This document shows positions 7,852-17,027 of a stretch of 64,000 nt of DNA, piece by piece. Source of the DNA: Pseudomonas nitroreducens (GTDB taxonomy: Bacteria > Pseudomonadota > Gammaproteobacteria > Pseudomonadales > Pseudomonadaceae); NCBI RefSeq assembly GCF_014204515.1, contig NZ_JACHLI010000004.1, forward strand, positions 298,036 through 362,035. The letters are read 5' to 3'. The first letter of the stretch is position 1. Each line of letters begins with the position of its first letter. Position numbers and translations under genes: made by a program. Under the pieces are notes generated by a model. The model ran no database searches and had not been told where the DNA came from. It was given only the letters and a program-made list of their open reading frames with translations.

Positions 7852-8538
7852 ATGAACTACCCGATCGATGGCCTGAATCACTCCTACCTCGGCAGCGGTG
7901 TCTACGCGCTGCTGCGCGAGGCGCTGGTCACCGGCCGCTTCAAGCCGGACGACCGCCTGCGCATCCGCGACCTGGCCCAGCAACTGGGCACCAGCGTCAC
8001 CCCGGTGCGCGACGCCATCCTGCAACTGGCCAAGGAGCAGGCGCTGGTACTCAAGACGCCGCGCGACATCCGCGTGCCGCTGCTCAGCCGCGAGCAGTAC
8101 CTGGAAATCCGCAGCATCCGCGTGGCGCTCGAAGGCCTGGCCGCCGAGACCGCCGCCGAACGCGCCAGCGACGGGCAACTGGACGAGTTGGAAGCCAACA
8201 TCCGCGAGAACCTCGACGCCATCCACGCCGATGACATGGTCCTGGCGCTAAAGCTCAACCAGGCCTTCCATTTCGCCCTCGCCGACATTGCCGGCATGCC
8301 GCTGCTGCGCGCCTTCCTCGACAGCCTGTGGATGCGCACCGGCCCGCTGATCGCCCAGGCCTACGCCGACTTCAGCGAGCGCATGGCCATCGAGCACCAC
8401 TGGGACGTCCTGCGCGCCCTGCGCGAACGCAACGGCCCAGGCGCACGCGAAGCGATCCACGCCGACCTGCTGGATGGCAGCGAGAAGATGCTGGAGTTCA
8501 TCGCCCAGACCGAGGAGCCGGAGCAGGAAGCGGGCTGA
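7852..8538 (+). CDS. GntR-family regulator, FCD (FadR-type) subfamily
   Basis: A 228-residue regulator. The N-terminal winged helix (residues 20-85: RLRIRDLAQQLGTSVTPVRDAILQLAKEQAL) is followed by an all-helical FCD ligand domain with conserved acidic and histidine positions (LNQAFHFALADIAG ... HHWDVLRALRERN). I chose the ATG at 7852 because it gives the usual FadR-type N-terminus; a GC-rich in-frame extension to 7804 is possible. It likely represses the divergent solute-binding protein/SDR promoters through the palindrome at 6934-6955. Confidence 0.85.
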   Translation: MNYPIDGLNHSYLGSGVYALLREALVTGRFKPDDRLRIRDLAQQLGTSVTPVRDAILQLAKEQALVLKTPRDIRVPLLSREQYLEIRSIRVALEGLAAETAAERASDGQLDELEANIRENLDAIHADDMVLALKLNQAFHFALADIAGMPLLRAFLDSLWMRTGPLIAQAYADFSERMAIEHHWDVLRALRERNGPGAREAIHADLLDGSEKMLEFIAQTEEPEQEAG

Positions 8539-8556
8539 GCCTCAGTGCTTTTTGCA

Positions 8557-8702
8557 GGAGCGCGCCATGCGCGCGATCGCAGGCCAGGCGCTGGAGTCTT
8601 GGTGGCATTGGTAGGAGCGGATTTATCCGCGATCCGGCCATCAGGCCGGCTCTCGAGTCCCGGCCTGCGCCGGGATTTCGCGGAGAAGCTCCGCTCCTAC
8701 GA
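8557..8702. repeat. REP cluster
   Basis: Three palindromic segments in series: GCAGGAGCGCGCCATGCGCG at 8556, TAGGAGCGGATTTATCCGCG at 8612, and an inverted copy ending GCTCCGCTCCTACG at about 8702. It separates two convergent genes, where such clusters often serve as transcription ends. Confidence 0.75.
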
Positions 8703-8713
8703 AGAGCGCGGAT

Positions 8714-9913
8714 TCAGACCGCGCCTTCCTGGCGCAGCGCCGCGATGGCCGCTGCGTCGTAGCCCAGTCCGGCCAGCACCTCATCGGTGTGCTCACCCAG
8801 CTTTGGCCCGATCCACTCGGCGCTGCCGGGGGTGTCGGAGAGCTTGGGCACGATCCCCGGCATGCGGAAGGATTTGCCGTCCGGCAGCTTGGCCGAGAGG
8901 AACATCTCGCGGGCGAGGAATTGCGGGTCGCTGAACATGTCCTCGGCGGAGAAAATGCGGCTGGCCGGCACTTCGGCTTCATTGAGCACCTTGAGCACCG
9001 TATCCAGCGATTCGGAGCGCGCCCAGCGGTCGATGATGCCGTACAGCTCGTCGCGGCGGGCATCGCGGCCGTCGTTGCTGGCCAGGGTCGGGTCTTCGGC
9101 CAGGTCGAGGCGGCCGATGGCGGTCATGAAGCGGCGGAAGATGGCATCGCCATTGGCGGCGATCTGCACGTGCTTGCCGTCGGCGGTGGTGTGCACGGAG
9201 GAGGGGGTGATGCCGGGCATGATGTTGCCGGTGCGCTCGCGGATGAAGCCGAACACGTCGAATTCCGGGACCATGGATTCCATCATGGCGAACACCGCCT
9301 CGTAGAGCGCCACGTCCACCACCTGGCCGGCGCCGCCGTTCACCTCGCGGTGCCGCAGCGCCATCAGCGCGCCGATCACGCCCCACAGCGCGGCGATGGA
9401 GTCGCCGATGGAGATGCCGGTACGCACCGGCGGGCGGTCCTCGAAGCCGGTGATGTAGCGCAGCCCGCCCATTGACTCGCCCACCGCGCCGAAGCCCGGC
9501 TGGTCCTTGTAGGGGCCGCTCTGGCCGAAGCCGGACAGACGCACCATCACCAGCTGCGGGTTCAGCGCGTGGATCACGTCCCAGCCCAGGCCGAGCTTCT
9601 CCAGCACGCCGGGGCGGAAGTTCTCGATCAGGATGTCGGCTTCGGCCAGCAGCTTCTTCAGCACCTCGCGGCCGGACTCGTGCTTGAGGTTCAGGGTCAG
9701 CGAGCGCTTGTTGCGCGCCTGCACGAACCACCACAGCGAGGTGCCCTCGTAGAGCTTGCGCCACTTGCGCAGCGGGTCGCCGCCATCGGGCGATTCGACC
9801 TTGATCACCTCGGCACCGAACTCCGCGCACAGGCGCGAGGCGAAGGGCCCGGCGATCAGGGTGCCCAGTTCGATGACCTTGAGGCCGGCGAGGGGTTTGG
9901 CGGTGCTGTTCAT
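8714..9913 (-). CDS. class-III CoA-transferase (CaiB/BaiF family)
   Basis: A 399-residue family III CoA-transferase. It shows the N-terminal LKVIELGTLIAGPFA, the central RLSGFGQSGP and the region TGISIGDSIAALWG, whose Asp is the position that forms the acyl-enzyme anhydride in this family, then GGAGQVVDVALYE. Length matches the family (about 400). It moves CoA between carboxylic acids, typically in dicarboxylate or carnitine-like metabolism. No acyl-CoA dehydrogenase or lyase is adjacent, so the substrate cannot be read from context. Confidence 0.9.
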   Translation of the reverse strand: MNSTAKPLAGLKVIELGTLIAGPFASRLCAEFGAEVIKVESPDGGDPLRKWRKLYEGTSLWWFVQARNKRSLTLNLKHESGREVLKKLLAEADILIENFRPGVLEKLGLGWDVIHALNPQLVMVRLSGFGQSGPYKDQPGFGAVGESMGGLRYITGFEDRPPVRTGISIGDSIAALWGVIGALMALRHREVNGGAGQVVDVALYEAVFAMMESMVPEFDVFGFIRERTGNIMPGITPSSVHTTADGKHVQIAANGDAIFRRFMTAIGRLDLAEDPTLASNDGRDARRDELYGIIDRWARSESLDTVLKVLNEAEVPASRIFSAEDMFSDPQFLAREMFLSAKLPDGKSFRMPGIVPKLSDTPGSAEWIGPKLGEHTDEVLAGLGYDAAAIAALRQEGAV

Positions 9914-10171
9914 CGCGCTGTCCGATCAGAGAGGAATCGCCGGACTCTAACGCTTGTGCGCCGCTTCGAACAGGCCGCCGGGCAGACGTCGGACTCCTGT
10001 GCTTTGCGCCGGCCCTGAGCGCGCGTAGAGTAGCGACAGTCAGACTATTCTCACTTCAGTTCGCTCGCTTTCGGGCAGGTAAACCGTCATGTGTTCGTCA
10101 TCCCTCCAGCAGTCCGGCGTCCTTGCGGCATTCCCCGCGGAATGCGCGCAGACAGCGGGCGAGGGGGCTGC

Positions 10172-11350
10172 ATGACGTTGCATTTGCCGACGCTGGTTGT
10201 CGTCGACCTCTATGTACTGACCCTGGTCGGGGTGCTGATGGCTTTCGCCTGGCACAGCGGCCGCCGCGATCCGACCCTGGGCTACATGAGCGCCGCGCTG
10301 CTGCTGGGCGCCATCGGCACCTTCCTCGCGACCCTGCGCGGCATGGGCATCGACTGGGTGGCGATCCTGCTGGGCAACGTCGTCCTGCACCTGTGCTCGG
10401 CGCTGACCTGGACCGCCATGCGCGTGTTCGCCGGGCGCAAGCCGAACTGGCCGTTGATCGGCGCAGGGGCGGCATTCTGGGCGGTGCTCTGCCTGATCCC
10501 GGCCTTCTATGAGTCCCTCGCCGCGCGGGTGCTGGTCAGCACGGCGATCACCATCGTCTATTGCCTGGCGTCCATCGCCGAACTCTGGCGCAGCCGTCTC
10601 AAGCTGGAAGTGGAGCTGCGTCCGACCCTGGCCCTGCTGCTTTTGCATACCCTGGTCTACGGCGTGCGCCTGGCGGTGGACCGTGGCATGCCGTTCCAGA
10701 GCGTGGCGGACAATGGCCAGGGCTCGACCTTCTTCACCTTCCTGGTCTTCGAGACCATGCTGTTCGCCATCGGCATCGCCTTCGCCACCCTGGCGATGGT
10801 CAAGGAGCGCGCCGAGCTGCAATTCCGCAGCGCCGCCCTGAGCGATCCGTTGACCGGCGTGGGCAACCGCCGCGCCTTCATGGAGACCGGCGAGCGCCTG
10901 CTGCGCCTGTGTGTCGAGCGCGGCGAGCAGGCGTCGCTGCTGCTCTGCGACCTGGACAACTTCAAGCGCCTCAACGATTCCTTCGGCCACCCGGCCGGTG
11001 ACCGCGTGCTGGTGGAGTTCAGCCGGATTACCGCCTCGCGGATGCGCAAGCACGACCAGTTCGCCCGCATCGGCGGCGAGGAGTTCGCCTGCCTGCTGGT
11101 GGCCGCCGACACCGAGGGCGCCTGCCAGGTGGCCGAGCGGGTGCGCCGCGAGTTCGCCGAGCTGCCGTTCATGGCCGAGGGCCAGCTCAGCGTCAGCATC
11201 GGTATTGCCACCACCCGCGAGGCCGGGCACGACCTGCTGCGCCTGCTGTCGCTGGCCGACCAGGCGCTCTACGCCGCCAAGGCCAAGGGCCGCAACCGCA
11301 TCGAACTGGCCGCGCCGGAGCCGGGAACCGACCGACGTCCGCGTTCTTGA
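10172..11350 (+). CDS. membrane diguanylate cyclase (GGDEF domain)
   Basis: A 392-residue protein. The N-terminal half is hydrophobic with about six membrane helices (residues 8-205), followed by a GGDEF domain with DPLTGVGNRRAF, LLCDLDNFKRLND and the active site RIGGEEFACLL. The inhibitory I-site RxxD is present as RKHD five residues before GGEEF, so product feedback is expected. It should make cyclic di-GMP from two GTP in response to a membrane signal. Start: ATG at 10172, preceded by a GAGGGGG ribosome site, rather than the upstream in-frame ATG at 10091, which lacks one. It stands alone. Confidence 0.92.
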   Translation: MTLHLPTLVVVDLYVLTLVGVLMAFAWHSGRRDPTLGYMSAALLLGAIGTFLATLRGMGIDWVAILLGNVVLHLCSALTWTAMRVFAGRKPNWPLIGAGAAFWAVLCLIPAFYESLAARVLVSTAITIVYCLASIAELWRSRLKLEVELRPTLALLLLHTLVYGVRLAVDRGMPFQSVADNGQGSTFFTFLVFETMLFAIGIAFATLAMVKERAELQFRSAALSDPLTGVGNRRAFMETGERLLRLCVERGEQASLLLCDLDNFKRLNDSFGHPAGDRVLVEFSRITASRMRKHDQFARIGGEEFACLLVAADTEGACQVAERVRREFAELPFMAEGQLSVSIGIATTREAGHDLLRLLSLADQALYAAKAKGRNRIELAAPEPGTDRRPRS

Positions 11351-11411
11351 TCAGCCGAGCCGGTGCTTTCGCGGTAGACTTGCCGCCTTCGAAAATTCGC
11401 CGGGAACCTTC

Positions 11412-11951
11412 ATGGCTCAGCCCTCCACGACCTACAAAGCCGATATCAGCCTGACCGACCTCGACCGTGGGGTCTACGAGACCCTGCGCTTCACCGTCGC
11501 CCGCCATCCCTCGGAAACCGAGGAGCGCCTGGCGGTGCGCCTGCTGGCCTACGTCATCTGGTACAACGAGCAGCTGGCTTTCGGTCGCGGTCTGTCGGAC
11601 GTGGAAGAGCCGTCGCTCTGGGAAAAGAGCCTGGACGACCGTGTCCTGCACTGGATCGAAGTAGGCCAGCCCGACGCCGACCGCCTGACCTGGTGCTCGC
11701 GCCGCTGCGAGAAGCTGACCCTGGTGGCCTACGGCAACCTGCGCGTGTGGACCACCAAGGTGCTCGACAGCGTGCGCCACCTGAAGAACCTCAACGTCGT
11801 CGCCATGCCCCAGGAAGCGCTGGAGGAGGTCTCCCGTGACCTGCCGCGTTCGATCAACTGGACCGTGATGATCAGCGAAGGGACCCTCTTCGTCACCGAC
11901 GAACGCGGCCAGCACGAGCTGCAGGTCGAATGGCTGATGGGCGAGCGATAA
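11412..11951 (+). CDS. yaeQ: YaeQ family protein
   Basis: A 179-residue protein beginning MAQPSTTYKADISLTD and containing the family's LAYVIWYNEQLAFGRGLSD and CEKLTLVAYG segments. YaeQ has a PD-(D/E)xK nuclease-like fold; its biochemical role is not settled. Early work linked it to RfaH-like suppression, which was not confirmed. It lies between the GGDEF gene and recJ, 68 bp before the recJ start, and may be co-transcribed with recJ. Confident family call by sequence memory. Confidence 0.9.
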   Translation: MAQPSTTYKADISLTDLDRGVYETLRFTVARHPSETEERLAVRLLAYVIWYNEQLAFGRGLSDVEEPSLWEKSLDDRVLHWIEVGQPDADRLTWCSRRCEKLTLVAYGNLRVWTTKVLDSVRHLKNLNVVAMPQEALEEVSRDLPRSINWTVMISEGTLFVTDERGQHELQVEWLMGER

Positions 11952-12019
11952 GTATCAGATCGACCCGCTGTAACCAGGGCGTCGGGATCGGCGCCTGAGA
12001 CGAAACAACTGGAACACCC

Positions 12020-13735
12020 ATGCGCATCGAATCCCGCCCGCTCCCGGACACCCTGCCCAACCTGGGCGACCTGCCGCCGCTGCTGACCCGTCTCTACGCC
12101 GCCCGTGGCGTACAGAGTGCCGAAGAGCTGGACAAGGGCCTGGCGCGGCTGATCCCGTACCAGCAGCTCAAGGGCGTGGACGCGGCGGTGGAGCTGCTGG
12201 TCGACGCGCTGGAGAAGGGCCAGCGGATTCTCTACGTCGGCGACTTCGACGCCGACGGTGCCACCGCCAGCAGCGTCGGTGTGCTGGCGCTGCGCATGCT
12301 CGGCGCCGCCTGGGTCGATTACCTGGTACCCAACCGCTTCGAGTACGGCTACGGCCTGACCCCGGAAATCGTCGCCGTGGCGCTGGAAAAGCGTCCGGAA
12401 CTGCTGGTCACCGTGGACAACGGCATCTCCAGCATCGACGGCGTCGCTGCTGCCAAGGCTGCCGGCCTGCGCGTGCTGGTCACCGACCACCACCTGCCGG
12501 GGGCGGAACTGCCCGCCGCCGATGCCATCGTCAACCCGAACCAGCCCGGCTGCGAGTTCCCCAGCAAGGCCATGGCCGGTGTCGGCGTGATCTTCTACGT
12601 GATGCTCGCCCTGCGCGCCCGCCTGCGTGAGCGCGGCTGGTTCGCCGCCCGCGGCATCGCCGAGCCGAACCTCGCCGAACTGCTCGACCTGGTGTCCCTG
12701 GGCAGCGTCGCCGACGTGGTGCCGCTGGACGCCAACAACCGCATCCTGGTGCACCAGGGGCTTGCGCGCATCCGCGCCGGCCGCGCCCGTCCGGGCCTGC
12801 GTGCGCTGCTGGAAGTGGCCGGACGCGATTGCCGGCGGATCACTTCCACGGACCTGGGCTTCATCCTCGGCCCACGGCTGAATGCCGCCGGCCGCCTGGA
12901 CGACATGTCCCTGGGGATCGAGCTGCTGCTCTGCGAGGACGACGCCGTCGCCCGCGACATGGCGGTGCAGCTCGACCAGCTCAACCAGGACCGCAAGGCC
13001 ATCGAGCAGGGCATGCAGCGCGAGGCGCTGGCCCAGCTCAAGGAACTGCCGGTGGAGGAGATGCCCTTCGGCCTGTGCCTGTTCGACCCGGAATGGCACC
13101 AGGGCGTGATCGGCATCCTCGCCTCGCGCCTGAAGGAGCGTTACCACCGCCCGACCATCGCCTTCGCCGATGCCGGCGACGGCACGCTCAAGGGTTCGGC
13201 GCGTTCGGTGCCGGGCTTCCATATCCGCGATGCGCTGGACGCCGTGGCCGCACGCCATACCGGGCTGATCAGCAAGTTCGGTGGCCACGCCATGGCTGCC
13301 GGCCTGTCGCTGCCGCAGGAAAACTTCGGTGCCTTCGCCGCTGCCTTCGACGCCGAAGTGCGTCGCCAGCTGGATGAACAGGACCTCACCGGCCGCCTGC
13401 TGTCCGACGGCCAGCTGGGCGCCGAGGAATTCCACCTGGAACTGGCCCGCGCCCTGCGCCAGGCCGGCCCCTGGGGCCAGCATTTCCCCGAGCCGCTGTT
13501 CCACGGCATCTTCCAGATCATCCAGCAGCGCGTGGTCGGCGAGCGTCACCTGAAGCTGGTGCTCAAGACCGAGTGCGGCTCGCTGCAGCTGGACGCCATC
13601 GCCTTCAACATCGACCGCGAGATCTGGCCGAACCCCACCGTGCGCTGGGCGGAAGTGGCCTACAAGCTGGACGTCAACGAATTCCGCGGCAACGAGACGG
13701 TGCAGCTGATGGTGGCGCATATCGCGCCGCGCTGA
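12020..13735 (+). CDS. recJ: single-stranded-DNA-specific 5'-3' exonuclease RecJ
   Basis: A 571-residue RecJ, normal length. DHH-family motifs are visible: motif I ILYVGDFDADGATAS (metal-binding Asp residues, about 73-85), motif II VTVDNG, motif III VTDHHLPG (DHH), and motif IV LLDLVSLGSVADVVPL. The DHHA1 domain carries SARSVPGFHIRDAL and the KFGGHAMAAG glycine motif. RecJ degrades 5' single strands in RecF recombination, mismatch repair and base excision repair, with two metal ions. It sits after yaeQ and is followed by REP elements. Confidence 0.97.
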   Translation: MRIESRPLPDTLPNLGDLPPLLTRLYAARGVQSAEELDKGLARLIPYQQLKGVDAAVELLVDALEKGQRILYVGDFDADGATASSVGVLALRMLGAAWVDYLVPNRFEYGYGLTPEIVAVALEKRPELLVTVDNGISSIDGVAAAKAAGLRVLVTDHHLPGAELPAADAIVNPNQPGCEFPSKAMAGVGVIFYVMLALRARLRERGWFAARGIAEPNLAELLDLVSLGSVADVVPLDANNRILVHQGLARIRAGRARPGLRALLEVAGRDCRRITSTDLGFILGPRLNAAGRLDDMSLGIELLLCEDDAVARDMAVQLDQLNQDRKAIEQGMQREALAQLKELPVEEMPFGLCLFDPEWHQGVIGILASRLKERYHRPTIAFADAGDGTLKGSARSVPGFHIRDALDAVAARHTGLISKFGGHAMAAGLSLPQENFGAFAAAFDAEVRRQLDEQDLTGRLLSDGQLGAEEFHLELARALRQAGPWGQHFPEPLFHGIFQIIQQRVVGERHLKLVLKTECGSLQLDAIAFNIDREIWPNPTVRWAEVAYKLDVNEFRGNETVQLMVAHIAPR

Positions 13736-13762
13736 TGCTTCGGCGCCGTCGCTGGCTGGTTT

Positions 13763-14014
13763 CGTAGGAGCGGACTCCGTCCGCGATAGGTCCGCAGCGG
13801 CGGGAAGACATCGCGGATGAATCCGCTCCTACGGACCGACCGCAACCACGGATATGAATGCGCACCCCCAGCAGGAGCGGGCCATGCCCGCGATCGCGCG
13901 CACGGCGCGCTCTGCAATTCGGCCCCGACGTCGGAGGGATTCGTAGGAGCGGACTCCGTCCGCGATAGGCCCGCAGCGGCGGGAAGACATCGCGGATAAA
14001 TCCGCTCCTACGGT
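13763..14014. repeat. REP array between recJ and fpvJ-like gene
   Basis: Two near-identical pairs (13764-13836 and 13942-14012): TAGGAGCGGACTCCGTCCGC facing an inverted GCGGAT-AATCCGCTCCTACG, with the spacer AGGCCCGCAGCGGCGGGAAG conserved between the two pairs. Between them is a diverged unit, GCAGGAGCGGGCCATGCCCG. The conservation of the spacer as well as the arms shows duplication of the whole pair. Nothing coding is seen in 13736-14083. Confidence 0.8.
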
Positions 14015-14083
14015 CGAATTCCAACCAAGGAAATGATGTTGAGTTTCCCTGTCGGGGCGCGTCGATCTATCCCTCAGCGCCAC

Positions 14084-14407
14084 TCAGATACCTTTGATCT
14101 CGCTCGGCTCGACCTCGACCATGTACCCCGGCCCGACGTCGAAGAGGATGTAGAAGTCCTCGCTCGGGCGCTTGAAGGTCAGGCTGGAGTCCGCGCCCAG
14201 CTTGCCGGGCTGCAGCACCTTATTGTCCGCCGCGCTGATCACGTCCAGGGTCACGCCGGGCGCTGCACTGCCGTCGGTGAAGCCGCCGACGCAGCGGATG
14301 GTCTCGGCGTCCAGCGCGGTGCATTCGCAGAAGGGCGCGTGGGCCAGGGCACTGGCGCTGGCGGCAAGGCTCGCCAGCAAGGCGCTGTACTGAAGGATCG
14401 CTTTCAT
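14084..14407 (-). CDS. fpvJ: small periplasmic protein, FpvJ-like
   Basis: A 107-residue exported protein. The signal peptide is cut after ALA (about residue 22); the mature part starts HAPFCECTALD with Cys residues at 27, 29 and 39, and the C-terminus is PSEIKGI. It is the third gene of a tightly overlapping minus-strand operon (4-bp overlap with the preceding gene) whose first two genes resemble fpvG and fpvH of Pseudomonas. In P. aeruginosa fpvGHJK precede the fpvCDEF ABC genes and act in releasing iron from ferripyoverdine in the periplasm. Assignment is mainly by order, size and export signal; fpvCDEF are not in the window here. Confidence 0.55.
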   Translation of the reverse strand: MKAILQYSALLASLAASASALAHAPFCECTALDAETIRCVGGFTDGSAAPGVTLDVISAADNKVLQPGKLGADSSLTFKRPSEDFYILFDVGPGYMVEVEPSEIKGI

Positions 14408-14928
14408 CGGTTGCTCCGGGTCTTTTCCAGCCAGGCCACGAGGGAGGGCGAGGCCTTGTCCAGGGGAATCTGCGCCTGGTGCACGGCGCCGTCCCAGCCT
14501 TCCACGGTCAGCCACAGTGCATCCGCCGGAGTGACTCGGGCCGGGATGGTGACTTCGGCGAACTGCTGGTGCGGCGTGCCGGCGAACAGCCCACCGGCGG
14601 CGCGCAGGCTGCGCGGTTGGCCGATGCGCAGGTAGGCGGCCTTCACCTGGGGATAACAGCTGTCGCACAGCGCCAGGGTAAACGCCTTGACGAAGCCGGC
14701 GCGGCCTTCGTCTTCCGGCTCGCCCACTTCCCATTCGGCCATGCGCGCGGTCCAGGGCCCGATCTCCACCGCGCCGATGTCGCGCTCGCCCAGGCCGCGC
14801 AGTCCACGGTCGAGCTTCGCCTCGTGGAAGTAGTGCGGCATGAAGCCCAGGGGGATCAGCACCAGCAGGGCGCTGAGGTGGAAACGCCAGCGCAGCCACT
14901 GGCGGCGCAGCTTGCTGTTGCCGCTCAT
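14404..14928 (-). CDS. fpvH: membrane-anchored periplasmic protein, FpvH-like
   Basis: A 174-residue protein with one N-terminal membrane anchor (HLSALLVLIPLGFMPHYF) and a periplasmic domain. A CxxC-like motif, LALCDSCYPQVKAAY, is a candidate redox or metal site. Its ATG overlaps the stop of the upstream PepSY gene and its stop overlaps the next start, both as ATGA, so translation is coupled. Position and size match FpvH of the ferripyoverdine reduction system. I recognise it from context more than from motifs. Confidence 0.6.
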   Translation of the reverse strand: MSGNSKLRRQWLRWRFHLSALLVLIPLGFMPHYFHEAKLDRGLRGLGERDIGAVEIGPWTARMAEWEVGEPEDEGRAGFVKAFTLALCDSCYPQVKAAYLRIGQPRSLRAAGGLFAGTPHQQFAEVTIPARVTPADALWLTVEGWDGAVHQAQIPLDKASPSLVAWLEKTRSNR

Positions 14929-16109
14929 TGGCTGGCCTCCGGGGTGGCCGCGACGCTGATCCGTTCGCGGGCTTTCTGCTTCTTCAGTTCCTTGGCGGTG
15001 GCGATCAGGGTGCGCTTGCTCCAGATCATCAGGCCGCTGAGCACCATCATGCTGAGGATTAGGCCGAACACGAACCAGATCAGCTTGACCCAGACGCCGC
15101 CGAAATCGCCGGTGTGCAGCGGGCGCATGGACTCGGTGACGAACTCCAGCCCCGAGCGGTCGCCCAGCAGGCGCGTCGCGGCCACGCTGCCGTCATAGGG
15201 GTTCACCTGGGCGCTTTCGAACATCAGCGGGTACCAGGCCTTGCCGAAGATGGTCACCGGATCGTAGGCGCTGGCGGGCAGGCGGAAGAAGGTCGGCTCC
15301 AGGCCGGGAATACGCTGCTGAGCGGCGAGCACGGCGGCGTCCAGGCCGATGCGCGGCGGCGCCTTGCCGTCGGCGCTCAGCGCAATGCTGTCGCGCTGGA
15401 TGATGGTTGGCACGCCCTCGCTGGAGATCGAGATGCTGTTGTCGTAGAGCACCGCCTGGATCAGGAACCAGGTGCCGGTGATGGAGATGACCGCGATGAA
15501 CCAGATCGACCAGATGCCCATCAGCCGGTGCACGTCGCCCCAGAAGATGCGTGCGCCCTGGCGCAGGCGCAGGGTCGGCTTGAGGAAGCCGCGCCAGAAG
15601 CGCTTGTACACCACCAGGCCGGTGACCAGCGACGCCAGCATCGGCAGGCCCAGCAGCGACACCAGGTACCAGCCCCAGCTGAAGCCGTGGGTGAAGGGCA
15701 CCAGCCACCAGCCGTGCAGCGCGCGGGTGAACTGGCGGAAGTCGAACAGCGGCACCTTGCCCTGGATGACCCCGGTATAGGGGTTCACGTAGAGCGCGGC
15801 AGAGGAACTGTCCGGGTAGGTCACCCGCGCCAGCAGGGCGAAGTGCGATTCGCTCGGCGCGCTGAGCATGTGCACGGCGGCCTGCGGCTGTTGCTCGGCG
15901 ACGGCGGCCAGCACCTGGTCATAGCCCAGGCGCTGGGCGTCGCCATCCGGGGCATTGGCGCGTACCGCCGGGTCGACCAGCCAGACGATCTCCTGGCTCA
16001 CCGTGGCCAGGGTGCCGGTGATGCACACCAGGAACACGAAGAACCAGATCGGCAGCGCCAGCCAGCTGTGGACCAGGAACCAGAGCCTGGAACGGGATTT
16101 CTTGGACAT
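14925..16109 (-). CDS. fpvG: PepSY-domain inner-membrane reductase, FpvG-like
   Basis: A 394-residue PepSY_TM protein with four membrane helices (about residues 16-38, 145-165, 195-220 and 340-362) and a large periplasmic loop. Histidines in or beside the helices (VHSWLALP, ALHGWWLVPFTHGFSW, DVHRLMGIWS, PLHTGDFGG) are likely heme ligands, as in periplasm-facing ferrisiderophore reductases. In P. aeruginosa FpvG reduces ferripyoverdine in the periplasm using electrons from the cytoplasm. It is first in the operon and divergent from the DUF4198-like gene at 16407. Confidence 0.75.
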   Translation of the reverse strand: MSKKSRSRLWFLVHSWLALPIWFFVFLVCITGTLATVSQEIVWLVDPAVRANAPDGDAQRLGYDQVLAAVAEQQPQAAVHMLSAPSESHFALLARVTYPDSSSAALYVNPYTGVIQGKVPLFDFRQFTRALHGWWLVPFTHGFSWGWYLVSLLGLPMLASLVTGLVVYKRFWRGFLKPTLRLRQGARIFWGDVHRLMGIWSIWFIAVISITGTWFLIQAVLYDNSISISSEGVPTIIQRDSIALSADGKAPPRIGLDAAVLAAQQRIPGLEPTFFRLPASAYDPVTIFGKAWYPLMFESAQVNPYDGSVAATRLLGDRSGLEFVTESMRPLHTGDFGGVWVKLIWFVFGLILSMMVLSGLMIWSKRTLIATAKELKKQKARERISVAATPEASQ

Positions 16110-16406
16110 GGGGAATCACGGCCACAAAAAGAAGGACAAGGAAAAAGCCCCCGCCGGATGAGACCGGCGAGGCGCCAGGACACCAAGGAGCAGCGGTGTT
16201 CTAGCAATAAGGACGGATGAAACGGAAAAACCGGCCATCTGCAGTTGCAAACAAATGTTTCGGCGACGATTTCCGCACCTTTTCGATTTCTTTACACATT
16301 TTCAGTGCGTGTTTTTCGCGGCTCATCCGTCTTGTTATGTGAAAGCGATCGATTCGCAACGGATGCGGACGACGTTTTTCCAAGCGCCCCTACAAGGAGA
16401 ACCCGC
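16110..16406. promoter_or_regulatory. divergent promoter region of the iron locus
   Basis: A 297-bp intergenic region, AT-rich from 16205 to 16345, between fpvG-like and DUF4198-like genes. The clearest symmetrical element is AAACAAATGTTT at 16249-16260. I looked for a Fur box (GATAAT trimers) and do not see a convincing one, nor a clear PvdS-type promoter. Confidence 0.4.
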
Positions 16407-17027
16407 ATGACTGTTTCCCTTCGCCAGCCCGCCCTGCTGGCCGTCGCACTGCTCTGTGCGCCGCTGGCCCACGCGGACTATCTGTGGCTGGAACGCGGCG
16501 CCGGGCAGGGCGCGAAAAGCTATTTCAGCGAGCTGCAGCCCGGCGAGCACCTGCCGGTGGCCCAGCTGCAGAATCCCCACCTGGTGCTGGGCGAAGGCAG
16601 GAGCGAGCCGCTGAAGGCCGCGGTGGAGTCCTTCGACATCGCCAGCCCGCCGCCGGGCGACCTGCGCGTGGCCGCCCAGCGCGCCGAAGGCAGCACCCTG
16701 ACCATCTATCAGGCCCGCGAAGGGCGCAGCGAGACCCGGGCGCAGAATGACCTGGAACTGGTGCCCACCACGCCCGGCGGCAATACCTTCGCCCTGCACT
16801 GGAAGGGCACCGTGGTGCCGGCCTCGCAGGTCAACGTGTACACCTCCGAGCAGTGGACCCGCAGCCTGAAGCCGGCGGCCGACGGCACCGTGACCCTGAC
16901 CACGCCGTTCCCGGCGCGCTACGTGCTGGAGGTGTCGGCCCAGGTCAACGGCGGCGCCAGCATCGACGGCAAGCGCTATGACAGCGTCATCCACGTTTCC
17001 ACCCTGTCCTTCGAGGTGCGCCAATGA
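16407..17027 (+). CDS. DUF4198-like periplasmic protein
   Basis: A 206-residue exported protein with a signal peptide ending PLAHA (about residue 25) and a mature N-terminus DYLWLERGAGQ, the aromatic/acidic opening seen in DUF4198 and GlmU-linked metal-uptake periplasmic proteins. The rest is beta-rich (HWKGTVVPASQVNVYTSEQW). It begins with a good AAGGAGA ribosome site and its stop overlaps the next start as ATGA. It sits between two iron-siderophore modules; a role as a periplasmic metal or siderophore accessory protein is inferred. Confidence 0.6.
   Translation: MTVSLRQPALLAVALLCAPLAHADYLWLERGAGQGAKSYFSELQPGEHLPVAQLQNPHLVLGEGRSEPLKAAVESFDIASPPPGDLRVAAQRAEGSTLTIYQAREGRSETRAQNDLELVPTTPGGNTFALHWKGTVVPASQVNVYTSEQWTRSLKPAADGTVTLTTPFPARYVLEVSAQVNGGASIDGKRYDSVIHVSTLSFEVRQ

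Noticed and set aside
16110..16406. Fur box in the iron-locus promoter
   Set aside because: No stretch reaches a convincing match to GATAAT-type repeats; AAACAAATGTTT is symmetrical but not Fur-like.
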